Assembly: GCA_017522105.1 (NCBI GenBank)
Contig: JAFXAA010000037.1
Location: 1-52,154, forward strand
DNA from: Bacteroidales bacterium
GTDB taxonomy: Bacteria; Bacteroidota; Bacteroidia; Bacteroidales; P3
Reading direction: 5' to 3'
DNA length: 52,154 nucleotides
Shown here piece after piece: positions 10,301-15,965 of this stretch. Position numbers and translations under genes: made by a program. Positions within the stretch are counted from its first letter, which is position 1; the number at the start of each line of letters is the position of its first letter. The notes under the pieces are model-generated. The model ran no database searches and was not told the origin of the DNA. It was given only the letters and a program-made list of their open reading frames with translations.

Positions 10301-12108
10301 AGCAGACCGCACGCTATCTCTACTCCGAGTGGGACGAGGCCACCAACAGCCTCCTCGTCCGCAATGTCTATCACCCCATCTACAGCAACCAGGTCGTTCG
10401 CCTTACGGCCACAGAGCCGCTGACCGACATCAGCCTCGACTATACCAACCGCAAGCGCCTCGGCTTCAATGTCAACCTTCCCGCCCATGGCGAGAGGCTC
10501 GTTGCCTTCATCATCTCGGTGGATAAGGAGGCTGGCGCTCGCGAGAACAGCGAGCCGGCGTATCAACGTTTAGACGTGCCTGCGATTGACTCCGAGTTTG
10601 ACCGCGTTGTGGCCTACTGGGACGACAAACTCTCCGCCATACAGGTGGAGACCCCGGACCGCTCGTTCAACCACATGGTGGGCCGCTGGTATCTCTACCA
10701 GGTCTATGCTTCGCGCCTCTTTGCTCGCGCAGGCTTCTATCAGGTGGGTGGAGCCACGGGCTTCCGCGACCAGCTGCAGGACGTAATGTCACTCCTCTAC
10801 AGCGACCCGGCCTACGCACGCCGCCAGATTCTCGACCATGCCGCCCACCAGTTCCCCGAAGGCGATGTGCTGCACTGGTGGCACGAGAGCCTCCACCTCG
10901 GCGCCCGCACCACCTTCAGCGACGACTACCTCTGGCTCGTCTTCGTGACCTATCAGTATGTCACCGTCACTGGCGACACCGCCATCCTCACCGAGGAGGT
11001 GCCCTTCTGCCATGCCGACCAGCTGGCCCCCGGTGAAGCCGAGCGCGGCATGCAGTTTGGCTATGCCGAAGCTTCGCCAGCCACGCAAAGCACACTCTAC
11101 GAGCACCTGCGCCGTGCCGTCAACCGCTCCATGTCGCGCATAGGAGCCCACGGTCTGCCCCTTATGGGCTGTGGCGACTGGAACGACGGCATGTCCACCG
11201 TTGGTGTCGAGGGCAAGGGCGAGAGCGTATGGGTGGCCTTCTTCCTGGCCGACCTACTGCCCAAGATGCAGCGCCTCACGGAGTTTATGCCCGGTGCCGA
11301 CCTTGCTTGGTGCGAGGAACTCTCGGCTTTCCGCAGCCGCATTGTCGACGCACTGCAGCACTCTGCATGGGATGGAGCATGGTTCCTCCGCGCCTATTTC
11401 GACAACGGCGACCCCATGGGCAGCCGCAACAACACCGAGTGCCAGATTGACCTCATCTCGCAGGCCTGGGCCATCCTCACCGACGTGGCTACTCCGGAGC
11501 AGAAACAGAGTATCTTCCGCGAGACAGACCGCCGCCTTGTCAACCGCGAGCACGAAATCATACAGCTCCTCACACCGGCTTTCCGCGACTCCAAGCCATC
11601 GCCGGGATACATTGCCAACTATCCCGTGGGTGTCCGCGAGAACGGTGGCCAGTACACGCACGGCGCCATGTGGTACATCATGGCAAAGCTCCATGCCGAC
11701 ACGCATCAGTCCTCATTGAAGGACGAGGCCTATTACCTCTACTCCATCATCAACCCCATACATCGCACACTGTCCCTTGCCGACGTGCTCAAATACAAGG
11801 TGGAACCATATTGCATAGCGGCCGACATCTACTCCAACCCGCAGCATCCGGGACGCGGCGGCTGGACGTGGTACACCGGTTCTGCCTCCTGGGCCTACAA
11901 GACCGGCATCGAGAATATCCTCGGCTTCCACAAGCAGGGCGACAGCCTAACCGTAAGTCCCAGCGTGCCTTCCGACTGGCCCGCCTTCATCCTGCGCTAC
12001 CGCTATGGCAGTACTACCTATGTGTTCCATTACACCCGAGGCACCTCGGCGCCCTCCGTCACTGTCGACCTCGTCGACGACGGACAGACACACGAAATCA
12101 ACATCTGA
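4387..12108 (+). CDS. Cyclic beta-1,2-glucan synthase-like protein (GT84 + glycoamylase-like + GH94 domains)
   Basis: A 2,573-residue multidomain membrane glycosyltransferase, slightly shorter than rhizobial NdvB or Brucella Cgs (about 2,830-2,870). The chosen ATG is the first after the promoter. The order is a helical N-terminus, membrane helices near residues 267-328, and a GT84 domain with the DTDTE nucleotide-sugar motif (about 507) and RHHRWTRGDW (about 652). More membrane helices follow (about 698-750 and 832-886). Next is a glycoamylase-like domain containing AHHQGMILASL (about 1259), which performs cyclisation in known synthases. The GH94-type phosphorylase domain comes last, with catalytic GDWNDGM (about 2262) and GWTWYTGSASW. 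In characterised relatives UDP-glucose is polymerised, length-trimmed and cyclised at the inner membrane. Linkage and cyclisation are inferred here. Repeat-derived stretches lie at 4568-4606, 5056-5100 and 8926-8984. Confidence 0.88.
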   Translation: MKSVYDIFKHGVKEITSYYMLLVEETRSERLVGSTNEWVLDNYYMISEQEKVLKEELKGVERGKWKVESGRVEMLWKLLESYLRKCHHQIDKALLFRYLSQVQQRGKDYLSYPEVTALLPLMKTILISELADLCRQLRAAKAYHYRPTDKSQADMEHLNEAARWNLQMMNIFNSLKKMTKLPMAELIDAVSFSERMLKAEKAGMYDQMQDKTKEDYRAQVVRLSKSGKWKTEGGKPMSEYELVKTLVAQADGRGEHVGWQLFPPKWWNLRACLYICIVVLASLAVASGVAVLATVGAGLSWLTLALTVVLWVPTSQVVIDLFNWLLAKLHRPRGTFKLKFKDGLIPSEYATMVIMPTILKNRAKTEELLEQLEVYYLSNINRGEGRDSFSNASGQNLYYTLIGDAAAYKEADAPWDDEVVEAGLAKVKELNEKYGAPIFNFVYRRRAWSEGERTWLGHERKRGAILHFNDLLLGQTSDAERAARFRCETVSTWREGTVPDIQFVITLDTDTELVLYSAQKLIGAMAHPLNRARLSADGRRVDGGYGIMQPRVNVDVEVTNKSRYAQLFAGLGGLDVYTTASFELYQDIFNEGSFCGKGIYDLRVFQKVLKGAFPQNLILSHDLLEGCHIRCGLINDVELFDDNPSNYIDDAKRHHRWTRGDWQIISWLGRRVRNEKGERVKNQVNTIGRWKIFDNLRRSVLSLAVMVLLFFGYGVAAGTAEHVSAAWYALAALAVVASPIVFFIVGQLTKLPSFGRRYKYYMTLMRGFNVIVYRSLVQFALLPKEAWMYTDAAVRACWRMWVSKHDLLAWITSDEAAKSTKGTLGDYAGKFWFNYVASAALAALVWLAMANRDAVTTGDIVAAVAAACMCIVWCGAPFFMYWLGKKFPQEKKTLSAKETEEVRQLAKDTWHFFDSLIAEENHWLVPDNYQLGREPLTDYKTSPTNIGYSLTAVVSAAELGFISRKDALGRLERIVDTVTRLEKWNGHLFNWYSVDTLKALPNFFISTCDSGNFVACLYVVKGWLESVDGEGRGERTDALMAKVQRLIDQTDFTKLYNHELDVFSIGYDTTGHTLLPYHYNNFASEARLTSFLTIAQGDAPYKHWFCLDKTLVQYKGYKGVASWYGTMFEYFMPLIFLPTFKHTLMDETYSFAIRAQRAFMRNAGEENMPWGISETAYNELDDAQNYKYHAFGVPYLKFQNTTPDRIVLSPYSSLMAIGVDDRAVFDNLQRFKKLGMYDQYGLYESYDDEDHVAVKAHYAHHQGMILASLANYLGDNCLQRCFMQEPTMRSMETLLKEKAQVKPYIDLKVTQYKRYQYSKVQTESDARDFDTIANVPEIGVISNGQYTVLMNDRGSGFSRYKNIMLSRYRKISADHYGTYLYVRNLRTDKLWCNTYAPLDVMPESYHVSFASDKMSYLRVDDGVETKTEVTVLKDRSAELRRVTFTNSSGQDVDLEITTYGEVLLAPAVEDENHRVFAGMKVLSEYDAEHEALLFSRPGDHGSRRYMLHKLWTENEELRTKNDESAFADKNSSIIEYETSRLKFLGRGNSLRHADIIESRRTLTGTVGTTLDPIMSMRRRLHVAAGKSVEAYILTGYAKAREQLLHLTEQYQGSVDVEHAFKTASVFNNMRTSLSLLKGSQMRLYCSMAKYMAQTATLGNDRNALLAKNTLSQSGLWRFGISGDLDIILMEVDSMEHSGHAKEMLRAFEYYKVHGLYLDLVFINDAPEGERDGLTHFINGMANTEHLWAEHSHAGRVYVLNGSDITDAERILLHTVARLAFNTSDGITLAQQLRRLEVANQRYQDKIEYPVLKPRKEFRVWSGLEFYNQYGGFDRDGRDYVVTNTNTPMPWINVMANEQHFGCIVSSTMAGFTFANNAQQFKLTGWSNDIVRDNASEMLLINRHQFLPATARHSQGWSAFDAEYDDLTVAVRLFVACDKPEKYYQIRLTNKTEAPVDVRLDMVYKLVLGMCEEQTARYLYSEWDEATNSLLVRNVYHPIYSNQVVRLTATEPLTDISLDYTNRKRLGFNVNLPAHGERLVAFIISVDKEAGARENSEPAYQRLDVPAIDSEFDRVVAYWDDKLSAIQVETPDRSFNHMVGRWYLYQVYASRLFARAGFYQVGGATGFRDQLQDVMSLLYSDPAYARRQILDHAAHQFPEGDVLHWWHESLHLGARTTFSDDYLWLVFVTYQYVTVTGDTAILTEEVPFCHADQLAPGEAERGMQFGYAEASPATQSTLYEHLRRAVNRSMSRIGAHGLPLMGCGDWNDGMSTVGVEGKGESVWVAFFLADLLPKMQRLTEFMPGADLAWCEELSAFRSRIVDALQHSAWDGAWFLRAYFDNGDPMGSRNNTECQIDLISQAWAILTDVATPEQKQSIFRETDRRLVNREHEIIQLLTPAFRDSKPSPGYIANYPVGVRENGGQYTHGAMWYIMAKLHADTHQSSLKDEAYYLYSIINPIHRTLSLADVLKYKVEPYCIAADIYSNPQHPGRGGWTWYTGSASWAYKTGIENILGFHKQGDSLTVSPSVPSDWPAFILRYRYGSTTYVFHYTRGTSAPSVTVDLVDDGQTHEINI
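8926..8984. repeat. Degenerate heptad inverted repeat in frame inside the glucan synthase gene
   Basis: Arms AATGAAGAGTT (8926-8936) and AACTCTTCCAT (8974-8984) are inverse with one mismatch. Between them, GAATCGGCTTTCGCGG (8953-8968) differs by two bases from GAATCGGCTGACGCGG at 1872-1887 in the GH97 gene. It encodes a charged low-complexity segment between conserved parts of the protein. It appears to be an older, decayed copy of the element in the GH97 gene. Confidence 0.6.
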
Positions 12109-12425
12109 TGTACGACGTCAAGATTACCGCTATACGTTGTGCCGACTATCGCGATCTGCAGGTGCTCTACGAAAACCCCATAGAGCATACCTGCAGCGTC
12201 CGCGAAGGGCAGCAATGGGTGAGCCATGCGGGGGAGCGCCCCGACGGCTTCTGCGACAGCGCCTGGGAGACGATGCAGTGGTTCGTCGCCGAGCTCGCTA
12301 CCGGGCGCGGCAACTTCTACGATGGCTGGATGCGCAACCCCTACAGCGCCCTCATCAGCTGCAACGACGGCTTCCGCCCCGTCAGTTTTTTGCTCGAACG
12401 CATAGACGAAAAACCGCTCGTTTGA
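12108..12425 (+). CDS. TIGR04076-like small protein
   Basis: A 105-residue protein whose ATG overlaps the TGA of the glucan synthase gene (TGATG), so translation is probably coupled. It starts MYDVKITAIR and contains a short conserved-looking core (RPDGFCDSAWETMQWFVAELATG) ending in a PVSFLLERI segment. This resembles the TIGR04076 family of unknown function: a beta-strand start, a Cys in the middle, and a C-terminal strand ending in an Arg. No signal peptide or membrane helix is visible. The function is unknown. The coupling suggests coexpression with glucan synthesis, but nothing more can be inferred. Confidence 0.7.
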   Translation: MYDVKITAIRCADYRDLQVLYENPIEHTCSVREGQQWVSHAGERPDGFCDSAWETMQWFVAELATGRGNFYDGWMRNPYSALISCNDGFRPVSFLLERIDEKPLV

Positions 12426-12504
12426 GCGTTGCCGCAAAGTGCTGTGTTATAATGCGCTGCGAATGGGTGATTTCTTGAAACCCTTGCAGGCACTGCAAAC
12501 CGAC

Positions 12505-12618
12505 GGAGTCCCTTCGGCCCCCCTACGGCTCCCCTTCGGCCTTCCTTCGGCCATCGTCGCCCGGGATGCGATAGAAAGGCCGTACAGGGGGCGTGGAAGC
12601 TCCGTTGAGACCCCGTAG
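12505..12618. repeat. Intergenic inverted repeat with degenerate 11-bp-period arms
   Basis: The left arm is a run of 11-mers (GGAGTCCCTTC, GGCCCCCCTAC, GGCTCCCCTTC, GGCCTTCCTTC). A spacer of about 25 nt follows. The right arm is roughly inverse (GGCCGTACAGG ... CCCCGTAGGGG). The 11-mers are of the same kind as those flanking the palindromes at 4207, 25219 and 40693, but the loop differs. It fills most of the 203-bp gap between the convergent genes ending at 12425 and 12629 and may serve as a bidirectional terminator. Confidence 0.7.
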
Positions 12619-12628
12619 GGGCTTGATT

Positions 12629-13597
12629 TTAAATAAAGAAAAGGCAGACGCCGGCCACACTGATGACGGCGCCGACGACCTCGCGGACGGTGACCCGCTG
12701 GTGGAAGAGCAGCGCCGCGGGGGCTATGATGAGCACCGGCGTCAGCGCGAAGAGGGTCTGGGCGATGCCCGTGGAGGTGTATTGCGTGGCCAGCAGCGAG
12801 GCGCTCACGCCGATGAAGGGGCCGAACACCGTGGCGCCCAGCAGGCACCACATGGCCTTGCGGTCGTGCACGGCGTGGCTCAGCTTCGCCTTCCAGTCGC
12901 GGTTGAAAAGCGCCAGCAGCGCGAAGAAGCCCGCCAGACCTATCGAGGCTCGTATCATCGTGGCCGCGAAGGGGACGGCCAGGTAGAGCGGCAGGGGCAG
13001 CAGGGCGCCCTCCACGGCGGCCTGCTGGCTGGCGCCGGCGGCGGCGATGGCGGCGTCGTAGTGTTCGAGGCCCACCTTGCTGAGCACCAGCCCGAACCCT
13101 TGGCAGATGCCGGCCATGGCGGCGAAGAAGATGCCCTTGCGCGGCAGGTTGAGGCGGACGCTGTTGTCCTTCTTGGAGAGTATCGACATGGCTATGCCTC
13201 CCAGCGTCACCACCATGCCGACGATTGCCAGCGGCCGCATCTGCTCGCCCAGCAGGAGGCGTCCTGTCAGTGCCGCCGTGGGGGCCGAGAGGGTCATGAA
13301 GAGCTGCCCGAAGCGCGAGCCGATGTATATGTAGCCCTGCATCAGGCAGTAGTCGCCGATGACGTAGCCCACCACGCCGCTCAGCACCAGCCACAGCCAC
13401 GTCTGGCCGTCGGCGTAGCGCGGGTAGGGGGCGCCCATCGTCAGCCACAGGGTCAACGCCAGCAGCGCCAGCGACATGGTCATGCGCACCGTGTTCAGCG
13501 GCAGCGAGCCCATGCGCTTCGACGCCACCTCGGCAAACAAAGCCGTGGCGGTCCACGAGACCGCCACGAACAATGCTATGATTTCTCCAATATACAT
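12629..13597 (-). CDS. EamA-family (DMT superfamily) transporter
   Basis: A 322-residue inner-membrane protein with ten predicted hydrophobic helices in two five-helix halves, the usual EamA layout. The first half begins MYIGEIIALFVAVSWTATAL. The second starts near GIFFAAMAGICQGFGLVLSK and ends with the typical GAVISVAGVCLFFI helix. EamA proteins export or import small metabolites. Substrate cannot be read from sequence. It lies 82 bp downstream of the flavin-reductase lipoprotein gene in the same orientation. The gap contains loose heptad repeats (CTGCCAG, CTGCCGA, CTGCCCA). Confidence 0.88.
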   Translation of the reverse strand: MYIGEIIALFVAVSWTATALFAEVASKRMGSLPLNTVRMTMSLALLALTLWLTMGAPYPRYADGQTWLWLVLSGVVGYVIGDYCLMQGYIYIGSRFGQLFMTLSAPTAALTGRLLLGEQMRPLAIVGMVVTLGGIAMSILSKKDNSVRLNLPRKGIFFAAMAGICQGFGLVLSKVGLEHYDAAIAAAGASQQAAVEGALLPLPLYLAVPFAATMIRASIGLAGFFALLALFNRDWKAKLSHAVHDRKAMWCLLGATVFGPFIGVSASLLATQYTSTGIAQTLFALTPVLIIAPAALLFHQRVTVREVVGAVISVAGVCLFFI

Positions 13598-13679
13598 GTG
13601 TGGAGTTGGTGGTGGGTGAAGTGTAGCGGCCAGAGGATTGGTGTATGGCTGTCAGGTGCTGCCAGCTGCCGACTGCCCA

Positions 13680-14375
13680 CTATTTCAGCTTCATGCCGCT
13701 GTTCCAGGCCTTGCCCACGCTGTCGGCGAGGGTGAAGTAGTTGAGGCTCGAGCCATCCCAGACCAGGGGGTTGAGCTTCTTGATGTCGATCTTGCCGTCG
13801 GTGAGGATGGCCGGGTCGGCCACGGCGTTGACGATTTCGCCCACGACGAAGGCGCCGTCGTTCTCACGCTCGATGAGCTCGACCACCTTGCACTCCATGG
13901 CCAGGGGGTACTCGTCGATGATGGGGGCGTTGACGTTCTCACTCTTGGTGCAGTGGAAGCCCACGTGGGCCACCTTGTCCTTCACGTCGCGGCCGCTGGC
14001 GATGCCGAAGTAGTCGCTCTCGGCCACCGTGCGGGCGTCGGCGAAGCTGAGGGTGAAAGCCTTGTTGAGGCGGATGTTCTCGGTGGTCTTGTGGCTGCTG
14101 AGCTGGAAGCAGACCTGGTTGCCCTCGTACTGGCCACCCCAGGCGGCCATCATCACGTCGGGGTTGCCCTCGGCATCGTAGGTGGCAATCATCAGCGCCG
14201 GCTGCGGCGTGACGTACAGTTTGGCGCCCATGTTGACGCGCTCGTTCACATTCTTGAATTCCATAGTGGTGATGTTGTTTTTAGTTTGTTCTTCGTTGGT
14301 GTTGTTCTCCTGTTTGGTGCCGCAGGCGGCGAAGAGCACGGCCGCCGCAGCCAGGGTGAGGATGGTTTGTTTCAT
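13680..14375 (-). CDS. Flavin-reductase-like (FMN split-barrel) domain protein with lipoprotein signal
   Basis: 231 residues from the ATG at 14375, which begins a lipoprotein signal peptide with lipobox LFAAC. A promoter 22 bp upstream supports this start over a longer open frame. The body, from MEFKNVNERVNMGAK, is a flavoredoxin / flavin reductase domain: a KLYVTPQPALMIATYDAEGNPDVMMAAW strand pair with an FMN-binding pattern, then KTTENIRLNKAFTLSF. Members of this family are usually cytoplasmic FMN proteins, and relatives often start where the internal Met (MEFKN) lies here. The exported, lipid-anchored form is therefore unusual, although the signal peptide looks intact. Substrate and redox partner are unknown. 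Confidence 0.85.
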   Translation of the reverse strand: MKQTILTLAAAAVLFAACGTKQENNTNEEQTKNNITTMEFKNVNERVNMGAKLYVTPQPALMIATYDAEGNPDVMMAAWGGQYEGNQVCFQLSSHKTTENIRLNKAFTLSFADARTVAESDYFGIASGRDVKDKVAHVGFHCTKSENVNAPIIDEYPLAMECKVVELIERENDGAFVVGEIVNAVADPAILTDGKIDIKKLNPLVWDGSSLNYFTLADSVGKAWNSGMKLK

Positions 14376-14397
14376 CGGTTGTATATTTTTCGGGCTG

Positions 14398-14428
14398 CAA
14401 AAATACGACAATTCCGCGAACTGGCAAA
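14398..14428 (-). promoter_or_regulatory. Promoter of the flavin-reductase lipoprotein gene
   Basis: On the minus strand TTTGCC (14423-14428) and TATTTTTG (14398-14405) are spaced about 19 nt apart. It is divergent from and nearly abuts the promoter of the structured RNA. Confidence 0.7.
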
Positions 14429-14433
14429 ATAAA

Positions 14434-14465
14434 TTTGGCCGCGTCGGAAAAAGTGCGTATCTTTG
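14434..14465 (+). promoter_or_regulatory. Promoter of the structured RNA at 14472
   Basis: TTTGG (14434-14438) and TATCTTTG (14458-14465) with about 20 nt between TTTG and TA fit the Bacteroidota consensus. The start is predicted near 14472. The first downstream ATG that could start a credible gene is 14705, beyond a terminator. Confidence 0.75.
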
Positions 14466-14471
14466 CATCCG

Positions 14472-14658
14472 ATTTCAACAGGAAATCTCGAAGCGTTATG
14501 CGACGACTGCGAATAGAGACGTAGGAAATCTTTATAGGGCGCAGGAGAGTGTAACGGTTCGCGTGTATTAGCGTGGACTGTTTCCATTTCTTAGCCCTAA
14601 GGTAATTCCTACGACCTCTATTCAAAGAAGTGGCATACGGTGCCACGCTTCTTTTATT
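14472..14658 (+). ncRNA. Structured non-coding RNA, about 185 nt, with own promoter and terminator (6S-like shape)
   Basis: A long imperfect hairpin is closed by three collinear stems: GAATAGAG/CTCTATTC (14511-14518 with 14616-14623), GTAGGAA/TTCCTAC (14521-14527 with 14606-14612) and TAGGGC/GCCCTA (14535-14540 with 14594-14599). The apical region between them is about 53 nt. It is preceded by a consensus promoter and followed at once by a terminator hairpin. No reading frame is plausible. The size and rod shape recall 6S RNA, but I recognise no conserved 6S sequence, so the family is open. Confidence 0.6.
14626..14657 (+). terminator. Rho-independent terminator of the structured RNA
   Basis: The stem AGAAG-TGGCA pairs with TGCCA-CG-CTTCT around a TACGG loop and is followed by TTTTATT. 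It ends the RNA 47 bp before the PH-domain gene. Confidence 0.8.
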
Positions 14659-14704
14659 GTTGCTCAACGCGGCACGGGAGAGCAAACTTTAAATAAAAAA
14701 AGTG

Positions 14705-15247
14705 ATGACGCTTATTATCTTATTATTGATTGTGGTTGACATTATTGTTCCAATACTAATGATTGGGGCAAAGAAGTCAAAGTTCGTGAAAGAATATCTC
14801 CAAAGCGATGAGATGATTATTGCAAAAGCCCAGAATTCAGTATTTATTGTCTTGTTTATTGTTATTATCATGGCTGTAATCAACTTTATTGCAATCAGCC
14901 AAATCGTGAACATGACCAAGAGTTATGGTTACGGCTCATCGAGCTTTTTAGGTGCAATCATGTACCTGTTATTGCTAGTCCTACTGTTTGGAATGGTAAA
15001 TAACTATTGCAGAGAGTTCGTCGTTACAAATAAAAGAATCGTATTGAAGAAAGGTATCTTGTCGCGTGCCGTCAAAGAATACCGATACGATAAGTTAGAG
15101 TCTTGCGACGTTAAACAATCGATAGTAGGAAGGGCGTGGAACTTCGGCACCATTGTATTACATGGTAGTGGTGGCAGTAAGGCCGAAGAATCATTCATTC
15201 AAGACCCGTACATATTCAGGCAGTATCTCATTGATAAAATCATCTAA
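14705..15247 (+). CDS. PH-domain (bPH2-like) membrane protein
   Basis: 180 residues from the ATG at 14705; a GTG one codon earlier is possible. Three hydrophobic helices are visible: residues 1-20, about 45-67 and about 80-98. A YdbT/bPH2-like domain follows with the typical YCREFVVTNKRIVLKKGILSR, in which the strand and R-V-x-K-x-G-x-x-S-R pattern is diagnostic, and then EYRYDKLESCDV and a GTIVLHGSGG segment. Such proteins sit in the inner membrane with the PH fold in the cytoplasm; their function is mostly unknown. The gene is AT-rich compared with its surroundings. It follows the RNA terminator by 47 bp without a clear promoter of its own, so expression may depend on read-through. Confidence 0.75.
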   Translation: MTLIILLLIVVDIIVPILMIGAKKSKFVKEYLQSDEMIIAKAQNSVFIVLFIVIIMAVINFIAISQIVNMTKSYGYGSSSFLGAIMYLLLLVLLFGMVNNYCREFVVTNKRIVLKKGILSRAVKEYRYDKLESCDVKQSIVGRAWNFGTIVLHGSGGSKAEESFIQDPYIFRQYLIDKII

Positions 15248-15263
15248 TTAAAAACTACGATAT

Positions 15264-15617
15264 ATGAACAAAGGAAAAGAAACAATTACACTTGTGGCGC
15301 TTCTTGCTGCAATCGCGGTAATATTTCGCAAAACAATCATATTACTCGTGTTCAGTCCGAACAATGCCGAGACGATTCGTGTAATTCTGACAAGGTGTCT
15401 CGGAGTGTTTGCTGTACTTTTTGCTATTTCATCCATCGCAACATTAGTCTTGGCATGGAGAACTCCAGAGAAACGGCAAGATAGTCTTCGTGAACGAATG
15501 CAAAAAACAAGTTGGATGCGCATTATTCCTTTTTTGCTGGCGCTTGTCTGCTTTTTTTACCTTCAAGAATGGATTTACTGGGTCCGTGAAGAATATTTAT
15601 TCCACATGGTTGAGTAA
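15264..15617 (+). CDS. Small three-helix membrane protein of unknown function
   Basis: 117 residues. Hydrophobic segments lie near residues 8-30, 42-65 and 86-105, separated by short charged loops (PEKRQDSLRERMQK). I recognise no family. It starts 16 bp after the PH-domain gene, has the same AT-rich composition, and lies within the same direct-repeat boundaries, so the two probably form one transcription unit and may act together in the membrane. The 348 bp that follow contain no gene, only the boundary repeat and the palindrome array. Confidence 0.55.
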   Translation: MNKGKETITLVALLAAIAVIFRKTIILLVFSPNNAETIRVILTRCLGVFAVLFAISSIATLVLAWRTPEKRQDSLRERMQKTSWMRIIPFLLALVCFFYLQEWIYWVREEYLFHMVE

Positions 15618-15765
15618 TAATTATCGTGAACCACCCCACATTGTCTTTCTTGCGAAGTTGACAATGACGAAACCGAAATGGTTTGGCATTGAAATGGCCG
15701 GCACGGGAGCGAAACGGAAATGAAACGTGGGTGAAATGAGCCGTTTTATTCTCCGATTATTTGTA

Positions 15766-15902
15766 GGGAGAATATTGTAATGGTGCAATATTCTCCCTTT
15801 ATTTATGCGGAGAATATTGTTATTGTGCGAGGTTCTCCCTTTATTTGTAGGGAGAATATTTCTATTGTGAAATATTCTCCGAGTATTTGCAGGGAGAATA
15901 TT
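15766..15902. repeat. Tandem array of palindromes with about 42-bp period
   Basis: GGGAGAATATT or GGAGAATATT starts at 15766, 15809, 15850 and 15892 (steps of 43, 41 and 42). Each of the first three is followed by its inverse, AATATTCTCCC (15787-15797), GGTTCTCCC (15831-15839) and AATATTCTCC (15871-15880), giving hairpins of about 31 nt with 9-12 nt loops often containing TATTGTG. The spacers are TTTATTTGTA-like. The array ends 15 bp before the -33 element of the AraC-type gene, so it could bind a regulator there. There are no cas genes, and the spacers are too short and similar for CRISPR. Confidence 0.85.
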
Positions 15903-15916
15903 TCGGTGCAAAAAAA

Positions 15917-15948
15917 TTTGGCCTGTCGGGAAAAACTTTGTATTTTTG
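15917..15948 (+). promoter_or_regulatory. Promoter of the AraC-type HTH gene
   Basis: TTTGG (15917-15921) and TATTTTTG (15941-15948) match the Bacteroidota consensus. The ATG at 15966 follows 17 nt later. This fixes the gene start downstream of the palindrome array rather than inside it. Confidence 0.75.
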
Positions 15949-15965
15949 CAAAAATTTTGACGACT

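Larger units (their letters stand above)
14670..15709. other. AT-rich two-gene island bounded by 11-bp direct repeats
   Basis: CGGCACGGGAG occurs at 14670-14680 and 15699-15709 in the same orientation. In both places it is followed by a similar GC/AAAC tail. Between them the base composition is clearly lower in GC (well under 45% by eye) than the roughly 60% GC genes on both sides, and the codon use is AT-rich. This suggests acquired DNA. No transposase or integrase is present, so if it is a mobile unit it is non-autonomous. Confidence 0.45.

Noticed and set aside
14376-14468. Extended N-terminus of the flavin-reductase lipoprotein (start at 14468)
   Set aside because: The extension runs through two promoters and encodes no signal; the ATG at 14375 gives a clean lipoprotein signal.
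14472-14658. tRNA, tmRNA or 4.5S RNA identity for the first structured RNA
   Set aside because: No T-loop, acceptor end, tag frame or SRP GGAAGG/AGCAG core is present.
15766-15902. CRISPR array
   Set aside because: The repeats are palindromes with short, similar spacers of 10-12 nt and no cas genes are present.
15780-15965. Long N-terminal extension of the AraC-type protein
   Set aside because: It would be translated from the palindrome array and the promoter itself; the ATG at 15966 follows a consensus promoter.
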